Assembly: GCA_900771305.1 (NCBI GenBank)
Contig: CAAGNL010000251.1
Location: forward strand, 1 to 12,530
Length of the DNA stretch: 12,530 bases
Reading direction: 5' to 3'
Origin: Kiritimatiellia bacterium
Lineage (GTDB): Bacteria; Verrucomicrobiota; Kiritimatiellia; RFP12; UBA1067
Within the stretch, counting starts at the first letter, position 1. Each line of letters starts with the position of its first letter. A program made the position numbers and the translations under genes. The notes under the pieces were generated by a model. It ran no database searches. It was not told where the DNA came from and was given only the letters and a program-made list of their open reading frames with translations. Shown here one piece after another: positions 1 to 7,097 of the stretch.

Positions 1-20
1 GACGTGTGCTCTTCCGATCT
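1..20 (+). other. Illumina TruSeq adapter remnant (not genomic)
   Basis: These 20 bases are identical to the 3' end of the Illumina TruSeq read-2/index adapter, ending in the well-known GCTCTTCCGATCT. Genomic sequence starts at 21. The contig was therefore built from untrimmed reads, and any reading frame that crosses 20/21 is artificial. The identification is from memory of the adapter sequence and is a full-length match of the stretch. Confidence 0.97.
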
Positions 21-652
21 CAGCCCGCGGCAGGTGGAAGGAGTACTATGAGATGCTCGAGACGCTGCGGGCTGGCTGGGGCATGAAGTTCGAGTGTCCC
101 GACATGCCGTTCTTCCTCTGCCAGATCGCCCCCTACGGCTACACGAGCGAGGAGAAGGACAGCGGCGAGACGCAGATCCGCGAGGAGATGGAGCGCTGGG
201 CGCTTGACCGTGCTCCGAATGTCGGCATGGCCACGCTCTCCGACGTCGGAGAGATCGACAACATCCACCCCGGCGACAAGCGCACGGTCGGCACGCGCCT
301 TGCGGCGCTTGCCCTCAACCGCATCTACGGTTTCAAGCAGCTGAAGTGCGACGCGCCCGTGCTGGACGCGGCCACGACCTCCGCCGACGGCAAGAAGGTG
401 GTTCTCACCTTCAGGAACGTCGAGGACTGGTGCATGAACGGTACCTACAAGCTCCGCTTCGAGCTCGCGGGCGCGGACGGCACCTACGTGATCGTCGACA
501 GCAAGCCCGTCGCGAAGAGCAACAAGGTCGAGCTGGCCGTGCCCGCCGGCATGACGCCGAAGAAGGTCGTCTACATGCGCAAGAGCTGTGTTCCCGGCAC
601 ACTGAAGAACGAGGCGGGCATCCCGCTCGGCCCGTTCCGCCGCGACCTCTAG
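21..652 (+). CDS. Sialate O-acetylesterase-like SGNH esterase, C-terminal part (5' truncated)
   Basis: The frame is open from position 23 immediately after the adapter (reading A-R-G-R-W-K-E-Y-Y-E), so this is the 3' end of a longer gene; the internal ATG at 53 is not the true start. The protein resembles the carboxy half of sialate O-acetylesterases (SGNH/GDSL fold, CE20-like), which remove O-acetyl groups from sialic acids or other glycans. Family hallmarks are the segment PFFLCQIAPYGY, the stretch MATLSDVGEIDNIHP with the DxxH catalytic block (Asp at 257-259, His at 266-268), then HPGDKRTVGTRLAALAL, followed by a small C-terminal beta domain. The nucleophilic Ser block lies upstream and is missing, cut off by the contig edge rather than by mutation. 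The gene ends 38 bases before the next start. The exact substrate cannot be read from this half; an acetyl-xylan or other glycan esterase is also possible. Confidence 0.85.
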
Positions 653-690
653 TCGAGTGGCGGATCGCCAATGGAACGGGGCGAGAGAAT

Positions 691-3600
691 ATGGTGACTG
701 CGAAACGAGAGCATGGATCTCGCCCCAGTTCCTGGTGTGGGCGATGGCTTGCGAGAGGACTGCTCGCCGTCTTTGTGGGGGGCTTCGTCAAAATGGGGGC
801 CACGAAGTTCGTGTCTCCTCGAGCGACGACGGCCCTCCCTGCCCACAGCTTTGTTCTTCCGCCTGACTTTGGCGATGAGTCCCCCTCCCATTCCACGAAC
901 ATCCTCTCCTTCACGGGAATCGAGCACACGCCGACCTCAACGGTGCTCGGCGTCGGCTGGGAGGCGGGAACGCTGACGGCCGACTCGCTTCTGTGGATAC
1001 TCGGCCGCACGAATCTCGTCGCAGGCGCCTGGGAACCCGTTCTTGGCGTTCGTCCGCAGACCAGAGAGACGGCGCTCTCCGTCGAGATCCCGCACGCGTC
1101 TCTCCCGGGAGCGACTGCCGATGTTCCCGTTCCGCCCGCGGTGTTCTTCGCCGCGGAGGCGCAGGTCCTCGCGGACTCCGACAGGGATGGCCTTTCCGAC
1201 CGCGAGGAGACTGGATGGGTGGAGTTCGGGGCCTCTCTTCCCGACTTCGACCTCTCGGACGGCGAGGTCGTCTTTGACGCCTCGCAGTCTCTTTGGGGCG
1301 GAGACCCACTGGATGTCGCCCTGCCGTTTGACGTGTGGCTTGGGGCGTTCCCCTCCTCCACCGCCGCCATTGGCTTCAACGGGGTCGTCGGATTCCTGAC
1401 CTCGGGCTACGAGGACGTCTGGTTCAGGTCCTCCACCTGGCATGACGACCTCTCGGAGTTCGTGTACAGCGTCTGCCATGCCTCCGTCGCGGTCTGCTGG
1501 GGAGATCTCTTCCCGGCTGTTGGAGAGGGCTTCGCAGGAATCCGCGCCAAAGTCGTGGGCGAGGCACCGACACGTTGGTTCGTCGTCGAGTATTCGGAGA
1601 TCTCGACCTATGATCGTGCGTGGGATCAAGTTCCCCCGCGCGCGACGTTCCAGGTCCTGGTCGCCGAGGAAGATCCCCGAACGGTCCACGTGCGCTGTCT
1701 TTCGCTGACAAATGGCTTCGACTTCTCGGAGATGACACTTGGCGCCCAGGGACGGAACGCAGAGCCGAACTTCCCAATCGCGTATGACGTCCCGGGAGCC
1801 GTCTCCGCGGGAACAGTCGTATCCTATCATTTTGGATGCGGCACGGATCCGGAGTCCGCGGATTCAGACGGCGACGGCATTGACGACGGACGAGAGCTTC
1901 ATCTTGGAATGAATCCAATGCGGATCGATACGGACTCGGATGGTATGCCGGATGACTGGGAGTTGGCGCATGGTCTCAATCCGCTCGATCCCTCCGATGC
2001 CGGACTTGATCCAGACGGGGATGGACTCACGAATCTGGAGGAATATCTTGCGGGAACGTCTCCGGGCGAGGGCGGGCATGACTCCGACGGCGATGGCGTC
2101 GATGACGGAACCGAGGTGCGGCAGGGGTCCGATCCGAACGATCCGTCCGACGGAGGGCTTCCGCCTGCGCCCGAATCACTGAAGGAAGTGACGCTCGGCG
2201 TAGGTGGCGACTACGCGGCCTGGGAGATGAAAGTCGAGGGATTGGGTCCAGACGACCGCCGGGCCTTCAGGTTGGCGATGGCCGCCCCCCGCGCGGACCA
2301 AAGCGTCCGCGCGAAGCTCCGGAAGGGGAACTCCTATCGCCTCTCGGCCCGTTGGTTGAACTGTGATGGACACCTGGACGAATGCTCGCCCTGGTACTGC
2401 TGGCAGATGCAGGTCGATGGTCTGCCGACGGCCAGGACCTTCGACGACTATTCCTCCTTCCGCCTTCCCGGCAGGGCCGAGGTCGTCCTCGGGGACGGAT
2501 GGGTCGCCGAGAACGAATCGGGGCTGTTGTCCGGCCACGTGGACATGTCAACGTGGCGACACGACGGAACAAGGGGGGGCGGCAACGTCGCCGGGAGCCG
2601 TACGGCGACACTCCATATCCTTGATGTGTCGGTGGAGGCTGTTCGTTTCAACCACGATCCCTCGTCCTGCACGAACGACGCGGTGGGCCTCCGCCGCGAC
2701 TACGGACACGCGATTGATTTCGAGCGGGGCGAGTGGCGCGCGGGCGGGACGAACGAACCCGCCTGCTATGTGGGCGGCATGCGGCCCGTGGTCCAGGCGC
2801 GCTTTCGTCTAAGGCCGTCGTTCTCGGGGATTGCTCTTTCCCTGTACGCGAACGGCGAGGGGCCGCTCGGGAATCTGTCGCCCGTCTGGACGTCGTTCTT
2901 CGGAGGTGAGTCCGGGTGGGTCTCCCTGCCCTCGCTTTCAAGTCTTCCCGACCGTGTCGGTGTCGCCGATCAGACCTGGCAGTGGCGCGTGGGCGGACTC
3001 GAGTGGCGTGGGGAGCGGTCGTGGCACGATCTCGTCTGCCGCGTGACGGGACCCCATCGCATCTTCACGGTGCTCGAAGAGCCCGTCGCCCCCTGGCATC
3101 CAAACGGATCGAACGACGACACGCAGCTCCCGTGGGCGAGCGCGCTCGAATGGGCGTGCGCGACGGCGTCCGGCTGCAGAACACAGCACAGCGCCGCAAC
3201 GGCGATCACCGAGGGGATAAATGGATGCGGAAGGTTTCGGTATGAGACAAGAGGAGGGGCTTCTGCCTATGTCACGGAAGACGGGGGCGTAGATTTAAGC
3301 GAGTGTATCAACAGGTTGAAGGGGTTGAAGAAAGGTGGGGAATCTGTCAACTGTATGGATTGCGCGGCCTTTGTAGTTTCCTTTTCAAACCTCCTCGGTT
3401 GTGAACTCTGGTCTTCACGTATGGACGATGGTGAGGATGGCTATGGTTTTCTCACTAATCCATATATTCCGATAGGCTGTGAAAACTGGACGAGCTCTGG
3501 ATCGGGCGAAGCATTTAGCTTCCATGAGGTTGCGTGGACTGGAAATTGTGGTGACGATGACACGATCTATGACGCCTGCCTCAAGATTGATGGCAGGAGG

Positions 3601-3771
3601 GGAACTTCTGCCCCACTCCGCATGGAAGAACTGCCGACGGGGATGATCTTCAGCGATGGCAGCGCCGATGCCCCCTATGTGTATCGGGAGTGTCTGGCGG
3701 CACCAGGTGATTGGGGATATGGGAGATGCCTTTCACAACCGGGAACACGAATAAGGAGGACTGTCAAGTGA
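691..3771 (+). CDS. Large exported protein: nidogen-like domain, Ca-binding repeats, C-terminal transglutaminase-like domain
   Basis: 1026 aa from ATG 691. The frame is open further upstream, but that part overlaps the esterase gene. The N-terminus is basic with an Arg-rich stretch, then a hydrophobic segment (about residues 22-36), so a signal peptide or signal anchor is likely. Residues 211-355 resemble a nidogen-like beta domain (RWFVVEYSEI, ATFQVLVAEED). Five DxDxDG thrombospondin-3-like calcium repeats begin at D162, D391, D413, D440 and D464. A beta-rich module follows (about 630-830). The C-terminal domain (about 840-1005) shows a transglutaminase-like Cys-His-Asp arrangement: VNCMDCA with C888, FHEVAW with H945 and IYDACLKIDG with D961. 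From memory, the beta module plus this Cys/His/Asp domain recurs in secreted proteins of several phyla. It may be a protease, cross-linking enzyme or toxin; activity is unproven. No clear ribosome-binding site precedes 691; ATG 793 is a weaker alternative start. The DNA after about 3200 is less G+C-rich. Confidence 0.85.
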   Translation: MVTAKREHGSRPSSWCGRWLARGLLAVFVGGFVKMGATKFVSPRATTALPAHSFVLPPDFGDESPSHSTNILSFTGIEHTPTSTVLGVGWEAGTLTADSLLWILGRTNLVAGAWEPVLGVRPQTRETALSVEIPHASLPGATADVPVPPAVFFAAEAQVLADSDRDGLSDREETGWVEFGASLPDFDLSDGEVVFDASQSLWGGDPLDVALPFDVWLGAFPSSTAAIGFNGVVGFLTSGYEDVWFRSSTWHDDLSEFVYSVCHASVAVCWGDLFPAVGEGFAGIRAKVVGEAPTRWFVVEYSEISTYDRAWDQVPPRATFQVLVAEEDPRTVHVRCLSLTNGFDFSEMTLGAQGRNAEPNFPIAYDVPGAVSAGTVVSYHFGCGTDPESADSDGDGIDDGRELHLGMNPMRIDTDSDGMPDDWELAHGLNPLDPSDAGLDPDGDGLTNLEEYLAGTSPGEGGHDSDGDGVDDGTEVRQGSDPNDPSDGGLPPAPESLKEVTLGVGGDYAAWEMKVEGLGPDDRRAFRLAMAAPRADQSVRAKLRKGNSYRLSARWLNCDGHLDECSPWYCWQMQVDGLPTARTFDDYSSFRLPGRAEVVLGDGWVAENESGLLSGHVDMSTWRHDGTRGGGNVAGSRTATLHILDVSVEAVRFNHDPSSCTNDAVGLRRDYGHAIDFERGEWRAGGTNEPACYVGGMRPVVQARFRLRPSFSGIALSLYANGEGPLGNLSPVWTSFFGGESGWVSLPSLSSLPDRVGVADQTWQWRVGGLEWRGERSWHDLVCRVTGPHRIFTVLEEPVAPWHPNGSNDDTQLPWASALEWACATASGCRTQHSAATAITEGINGCGRFRYETRGGASAYVTEDGGVDLSECINRLKGLKKGGESVNCMDCAAFVVSFSNLLGCELWSSRMDDGEDGYGFLTNPYIPIGCENWTSSGSGEAFSFHEVAWTGNCGDDDTIYDACLKIDGRRGTSAPLRMEELPTGMIFSDGSADAPYVYRECLAAPGDWGYGRCLSQPGTRIRRTVK
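3753..3760 (+). promoter_or_regulatory. Ribosome binding site fixing the GTG start at 3768
   Basis: AAGGAGGA lies 7 bases before GTG 3768, inside the last codons of the upstream gene. It is close to a full anti-Shine-Dalgarno complement and is the reason for choosing GTG 3768 over the in-frame ATG 3711, which has no such site and would place the signal peptide internally. Confidence 0.85.
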
Positions 3772-4319
3772 AAAGAGTGTGGATGTTGTCACTGAGTGTT
3801 TGGGTGGCCGGAAGTGCATTTTGCGGCAATTCCATTTACATTGAACGTCGAAAGAAACAGTATGATTTTGCCAAGTGGGGTGGTGCCACGCGCACAAGCT
3901 ACCTTCATCGGGTAGATTCTGGCTGGGTGGTTCCCGATCTGGAGTTGCCGACGAATTCATTGATGAATGTAGAAATGCGCTTCTCGCGCGATGAAGCCAG
4001 GACAAAGACACTCGTGTTTGGAGGTGACGATGTCTTGTTCCGCATAAACACGAAGGTGTACGACACGGTGATGCAGGCGCATTGCGGTATCATGTCGTGC
4101 TTTGCCAATATGACGACTACGAAAGTTTTTCCACAGGTTACGAATGACGTCGGGGATGTTCTCTTCCATGAAAGTTTTCGTGGCAGTGGAGATTTTGCCG
4201 TCTTTGCAAGAAACAACGTGTTTGTGTCGATAGATTCCTATCTTGAGAGCTGTTCCGCCACGAACATCGCGAAGCAGATCGACGCCTGCATCCTTCGCGC
4301 GTCGGGAATCAATCCATGA
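3768..4319 (+). CDS. Small exported protein of unknown function, coupled to the transglutaminase-like gene
   Basis: 183 aa from a GTG start that shares bases with the TGA of the upstream gene (GTGA), so translation is probably coupled. The N-terminus MKRVWMLSLSVWVAGSA is a typical signal peptide, likely cut after A17 (G-S-A). A lipoprotein box is not convincing because the residue before C19 is Phe. The mature protein has several cysteines (C106, C111, C161, C174) and a C-terminal module in which a beta stretch (VGDVLFHESF, then FAVFARNNVFVSIDSY at residues 143-158) leads into a helix (NIAKQIDACIL). I do not recognise a named family. Its base composition is lower in G+C than most of the window and matches the 3' end of the neighbour. 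The coupling suggests a partner, inhibitor or immunity-like protein for the transglutaminase-like enzyme, or a shared exported complex; none of these is shown directly. Confidence 0.85.
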   Translation: MKRVWMLSLSVWVAGSAFCGNSIYIERRKKQYDFAKWGGATRTSYLHRVDSGWVVPDLELPTNSLMNVEMRFSRDEARTKTLVFGGDDVLFRINTKVYDTVMQAHCGIMSCFANMTTTKVFPQVTNDVGDVLFHESFRGSGDFAVFARNNVFVSIDSYLESCSATNIAKQIDACILRASGINP

Positions 4320-4336
4320 ATGAACCGATTCTATCC

Positions 4337-4366
4337 GTGGCACCAGCTGTCCGCGAATGATATAAT
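4337..4366 (+). promoter_or_regulatory. Predicted extended -10 promoter of the three-part hydrolase gene
   Basis: TATAAT at 4361-4366 is a perfect -10 box and is preceded by TG one base upstream (TGATATAAT), an extended -10. The best -35 candidate is GTGGCA at 4337-4342 with an 18-base spacer, matching 4 of 6 consensus bases. The predicted start point near 4373 gives a leader of roughly 17 bases that still contains the ribosome-binding site at 4376-4383. Confidence 0.65.
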
Positions 4367-4375
4367 TGTTTCATC

Positions 4376-4383
4376 GAAAGGAA
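4376..4383 (+). promoter_or_regulatory. Ribosome binding site for ATG 4390
   Basis: GAAAGGAA, 6 bases before ATG 4390. It supports that start over the upstream in-frame ATG 4366, which overlaps the -10 box and would add eight charged residues in front of the signal peptide. Confidence 0.7.
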
Positions 4384-4389
4384 TATGAG

Positions 4390-7080
4390 ATGAAGCGTGT
4401 TTTCATATGTGGGCTTGCGGTGCTCGCGTGTCTGGGCGTCTGGGCGGTTGAGACGGGCGGTCTGTCCGCGGCGATGAAGGACGTAGCCCCCGATGCCTGG
4501 CAGGGGGAGCCGATCGGGTGGGTGTCCCGCGGGACGCATCTCGAGGCGAGCCTCGGCTCCGGATTCGCCCGGGCGAAGGGCTTCGCGCGGGGACGGAAGA
4601 TGGCGCTCGTCGCCGACGTGATGCCCCGGGACGTCTCCACCAACAATCTCTCCTGGGCGGTCTTCGGGGTGGCGGGCTTCGAGAACAAGGACCGCTACTG
4701 GCATCTCGCGCTGGTGCGGCAGCCGCTGGAGAAGGGCGGGCTCCGCACATTCGAGTTCAGCGAGAGGAACGGTCCGATCTGGCCGGCGCAGGGTGTGGAC
4801 AAGCTCAGAGAACTGCCGGGACGTGTGCTGGACGGAGCCTGGGAGTTCGGCCAGACCTATCGACTGGAGATCCGCTTCCTCGGCGACCGCGTCGAGGGCG
4901 TCGCCTCGACCCGGGACGGAAAGGTGATCTACCGCAGGAGCTACCTGGTGACGAGTCCAAAGGCCGTGAAGATTGGCGCGCCCGCGCTGCATGCGGCGGG
5001 AGGGTTTCGCGCGGACGTGCGAATGGTGAAGGCTGCGAGCGAGGACTGCATCCCGGAGGATCCCGAGGTCGTCCCCTCCTTCCCCGCGTATGCGAATGGC
5101 CCGAAGCCGATCTCCGACCGTCAGTACAAGGCGACGGGCTTCTTTCGCCTGGAGCCGGCGGAGGGCGGCCGCTGGCGGGCGATTGACCCCAAGGGACGTG
5201 AGGTGGTGCCAATCGGCGTGAACTCGGTCAACTACGAGGGGTGCCGCAGCATGGGCCCGGTCCGGCGGTACCTGGAATGGAACAACGCGCACTACGCGAG
5301 CCGAGAGGACTGGGCGAAGGAGACTCTGGGGCGGCTGAAGGACTGGGGCTTCAACCGTCTGAGCGGCGGCAACACGAACCTCTACCGGCGCGGTTTCATG
5401 CACTCGCGCAACCTCAACGTCGGGAGCAGGCTCTGCGCGCCCAACATGCCGCAGGAGTTCTGGATTTGTCCGAACCCCGGAAAACCCTGCGCGGCGTTCC
5501 CGAACGTGTTCCACCCGGGATTCCGGGCGTGGTGCGACCACGTGGCGAACGAGCAGTGCCGTCCGAACCGGAACGATCCCTGGCTCTTCGGCTACTACAT
5601 GGACAACGAACTCGCGTGGTGGGGACGCGGCGCGCGCGACGTGGGACTCTACACTGAGACGCTCAAGCTGCCGGCGGACCACACGGCGCGTCAGGCACTG
5701 GAACGCTTCGCCGCCGAACGCGGCTGTACCGACCCGAAGAAGGCGCCAACTTCGTTGCGCCTCGACTTTCTGCGGCTCGCGGCGGACATCTATTTCCGTG
5801 AGTCGACGGCGGCGATCCGCGCCGCCGACCCCAACCACCTCGTGCTGGGGTCCCGCTTCGCCGGGCTCAACGGTGCGCATGAGGCGGTGTGGGAAGTCGC
5901 GGGAAAGTACTGCGACCTCGTCACCTTCAACATCTATCCGTGGGCGGACCTCGACCGGAACGTCGTCATGACGCACGCGGGCTCCGACGCGGAGCGGGTG
6001 GTGGACGCCTTCGCCGCACGGTACGCCGTCGTGAAGAAGCCGTTCCTCATCACCGAATGGAGTTTCCCCGCGCTGGATTCGGGTCTCCCCTGCATGCGGG
6101 GCGCGGGGCAGCGCTTCCAGACGCAGTCGGAGCGAACGCTGGCCACGGAGCTGTTCGCCCGGACGATGCTGGCGTCGCCGAGCGTGCTGGGCTACGACTA
6201 CTTCATGTGGGTGGACGAACCGCCGGAGGGCGTCGTCGAGACGCACCCGGAGGACACGAACTACGGCCTGGTGAGCGAACAGGGGAAGCCCTATCCGCTC
6301 ACGGAGATGTTCACGAAGCTGCATGCGGACATTGCCGGCGTGCGCGCGGCGGGGCTGCCCGCGGAGCGTCCCGCGCCGCCGCGTCCGAAGGCGACGACGA
6401 CGGACGAGGCCCGGGCGAAGTTCGCCGTGGAGAAGACGACGCCGGACACGGCGATCAAGGTGCCGAAGCCGCAGGTCGGCAAGGGCCCCCTCTTCAAGGG
6501 AATCACCGATGCGGAGGGCGGCGTGCTGGGGGACTTCACGATGATGCTCTCGTTCCTGCAGGACGGCTCGCGCGTGTGGAGCTCGATCTCCCGCGTCACC
6601 GAGGCGCAGGAAGCCGCGCCGAACCGCTGGCGCGTCGTCTGCGAGGGGCAGGGCAGGAAGGGGTATGCGTTCGCGTTCACGCTCGAAGTGACGTTCTTCG
6701 ATTCGGCGTCCTTCTTCCTGGTGGACGTGGTGGAGGTGCGCAACAAGGGGACGAAGCCGCTTGACATGTGCGCCGTGTATTTCCGCCCGCAGTCGCCGTT
6801 TGCACTGGAGAGCGTGGCGAAGATCCCGCCGAACATGTGGAAGCGCCCGTGCGAGGCGCGGTGGCAGGCCGCGGACGGTCGTTGGTTCGGCGCGCGTTCG
6901 ACGGCTGCGACGGCGCGGAGGTTCTCCTTCGTCTGCAACGCGGCGCGCCGGTCGCAGCACCCCGATGCCTACTTCGAGCCCGAGACGGCCCAGGTGCTGT
7001 CCCCTGGCGCGGCATACCGTCCGAACGGCACGATGTGGTGCCGGATCGAGGGCGGTGCGCACTTGACCGCGTCGCGGTGA
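4390..7080 (+). CDS. Exported three-part clan GH-A glycoside hydrolase (GH50/GH42-like catalytic domain)
   Basis: 896 aa. The signal peptide is MKRVFICGLAVLACLGVWA. Residues about 30-215 look like a concanavalin-type beta-sandwich (DRYWHLALVRQ, then YRLEIRF), as in LamG or DUF1080 domains, probably binding sugar. Residues about 248-650 are a TIM-barrel hydrolase that starts at WRAIDPKGREVVPIGVNSVN. The likely acid/base is E407 in FGYYMDNELAWWG (Asn-Glu at the end of strand 4), and the likely nucleophile is E556 in FLITEWSFPALDSG; both are typical of clan GH-A retaining enzymes. The motif style recalls GH50 agarases and GH42, but I cannot fix the family or substrate. A Pro/Lys/Thr-rich linker (about 656-698) leads to a C-terminal beta-sandwich (about 699-890: SFLQDGSRVWSSI, FFLVDVVEVRNKGTKPLD). 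It would act outside the cytoplasm on a polysaccharide. It has its own promoter and sits 17 bases before the next gene. Confidence 0.85.
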   Translation: MKRVFICGLAVLACLGVWAVETGGLSAAMKDVAPDAWQGEPIGWVSRGTHLEASLGSGFARAKGFARGRKMALVADVMPRDVSTNNLSWAVFGVAGFENKDRYWHLALVRQPLEKGGLRTFEFSERNGPIWPAQGVDKLRELPGRVLDGAWEFGQTYRLEIRFLGDRVEGVASTRDGKVIYRRSYLVTSPKAVKIGAPALHAAGGFRADVRMVKAASEDCIPEDPEVVPSFPAYANGPKPISDRQYKATGFFRLEPAEGGRWRAIDPKGREVVPIGVNSVNYEGCRSMGPVRRYLEWNNAHYASREDWAKETLGRLKDWGFNRLSGGNTNLYRRGFMHSRNLNVGSRLCAPNMPQEFWICPNPGKPCAAFPNVFHPGFRAWCDHVANEQCRPNRNDPWLFGYYMDNELAWWGRGARDVGLYTETLKLPADHTARQALERFAAERGCTDPKKAPTSLRLDFLRLAADIYFRESTAAIRAADPNHLVLGSRFAGLNGAHEAVWEVAGKYCDLVTFNIYPWADLDRNVVMTHAGSDAERVVDAFAARYAVVKKPFLITEWSFPALDSGLPCMRGAGQRFQTQSERTLATELFARTMLASPSVLGYDYFMWVDEPPEGVVETHPEDTNYGLVSEQGKPYPLTEMFTKLHADIAGVRAAGLPAERPAPPRPKATTTDEARAKFAVEKTTPDTAIKVPKPQVGKGPLFKGITDAEGGVLGDFTMMLSFLQDGSRVWSSISRVTEAQEAAPNRWRVVCEGQGRKGYAFAFTLEVTFFDSASFFLVDVVEVRNKGTKPLDMCAVYFRPQSPFALESVAKIPPNMWKRPCEARWQAADGRWFGARSTAATARRFSFVCNAARRSQHPDAYFEPETAQVLSPGAAYRPNGTMWCRIEGGAHLTASR

Positions 7081-7091
7081 TTTGCTACCAT
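7063..7091 (+). promoter_or_regulatory. Predicted sigma70-type promoter for the GH39-like gene
   Basis: TTGACC at 7063-7068 and TACCAT at 7086-7091 are separated by exactly 17 bases, with TG at 7083-7084 forming an extended -10. The -35 box lies inside the last codons of the upstream gene. Transcription would start about 6-8 bases after 7091, at or next to the ATG at 7098, so the mRNA would be leaderless or nearly so. Only a weak GGA (7094-7096) precedes the start codon. Confidence 0.6.
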
Positions 7092-7097
7092 TTGGAT

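Noticed and set aside
346..690. Upstream extension of the large exported protein in the same frame
   Set aside because: This part overlaps the esterase gene in another frame and is a low-complexity Arg-rich string. The signal-anchor region starts only after ATG 691.
937..1830. 297-codon open frame on the minus strand
   Set aside because: Antisense shadow of the large exported protein; composition without domain signal.
1171..2170. Asp-rich repeats as tandem DNA repeats or a CRISPR-like array
   Set aside because: The similarity is at protein level (DxDxDG calcium loops) with variable spacing and diverged codons; the DNA is not repeated.
3768..3830. Lipoprotein signal on the small exported protein
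   Set aside because: The residue before C19 is Phe, which does not fit the lipobox; cleavage by signal peptidase I after A17 is more likely.
4338..4354. Possible sigma54 site beginning TGGCAC
   Set aside because: The required TTGC element at the -12 position is absent; the nearby TATAAT with TG extension explains the region better.
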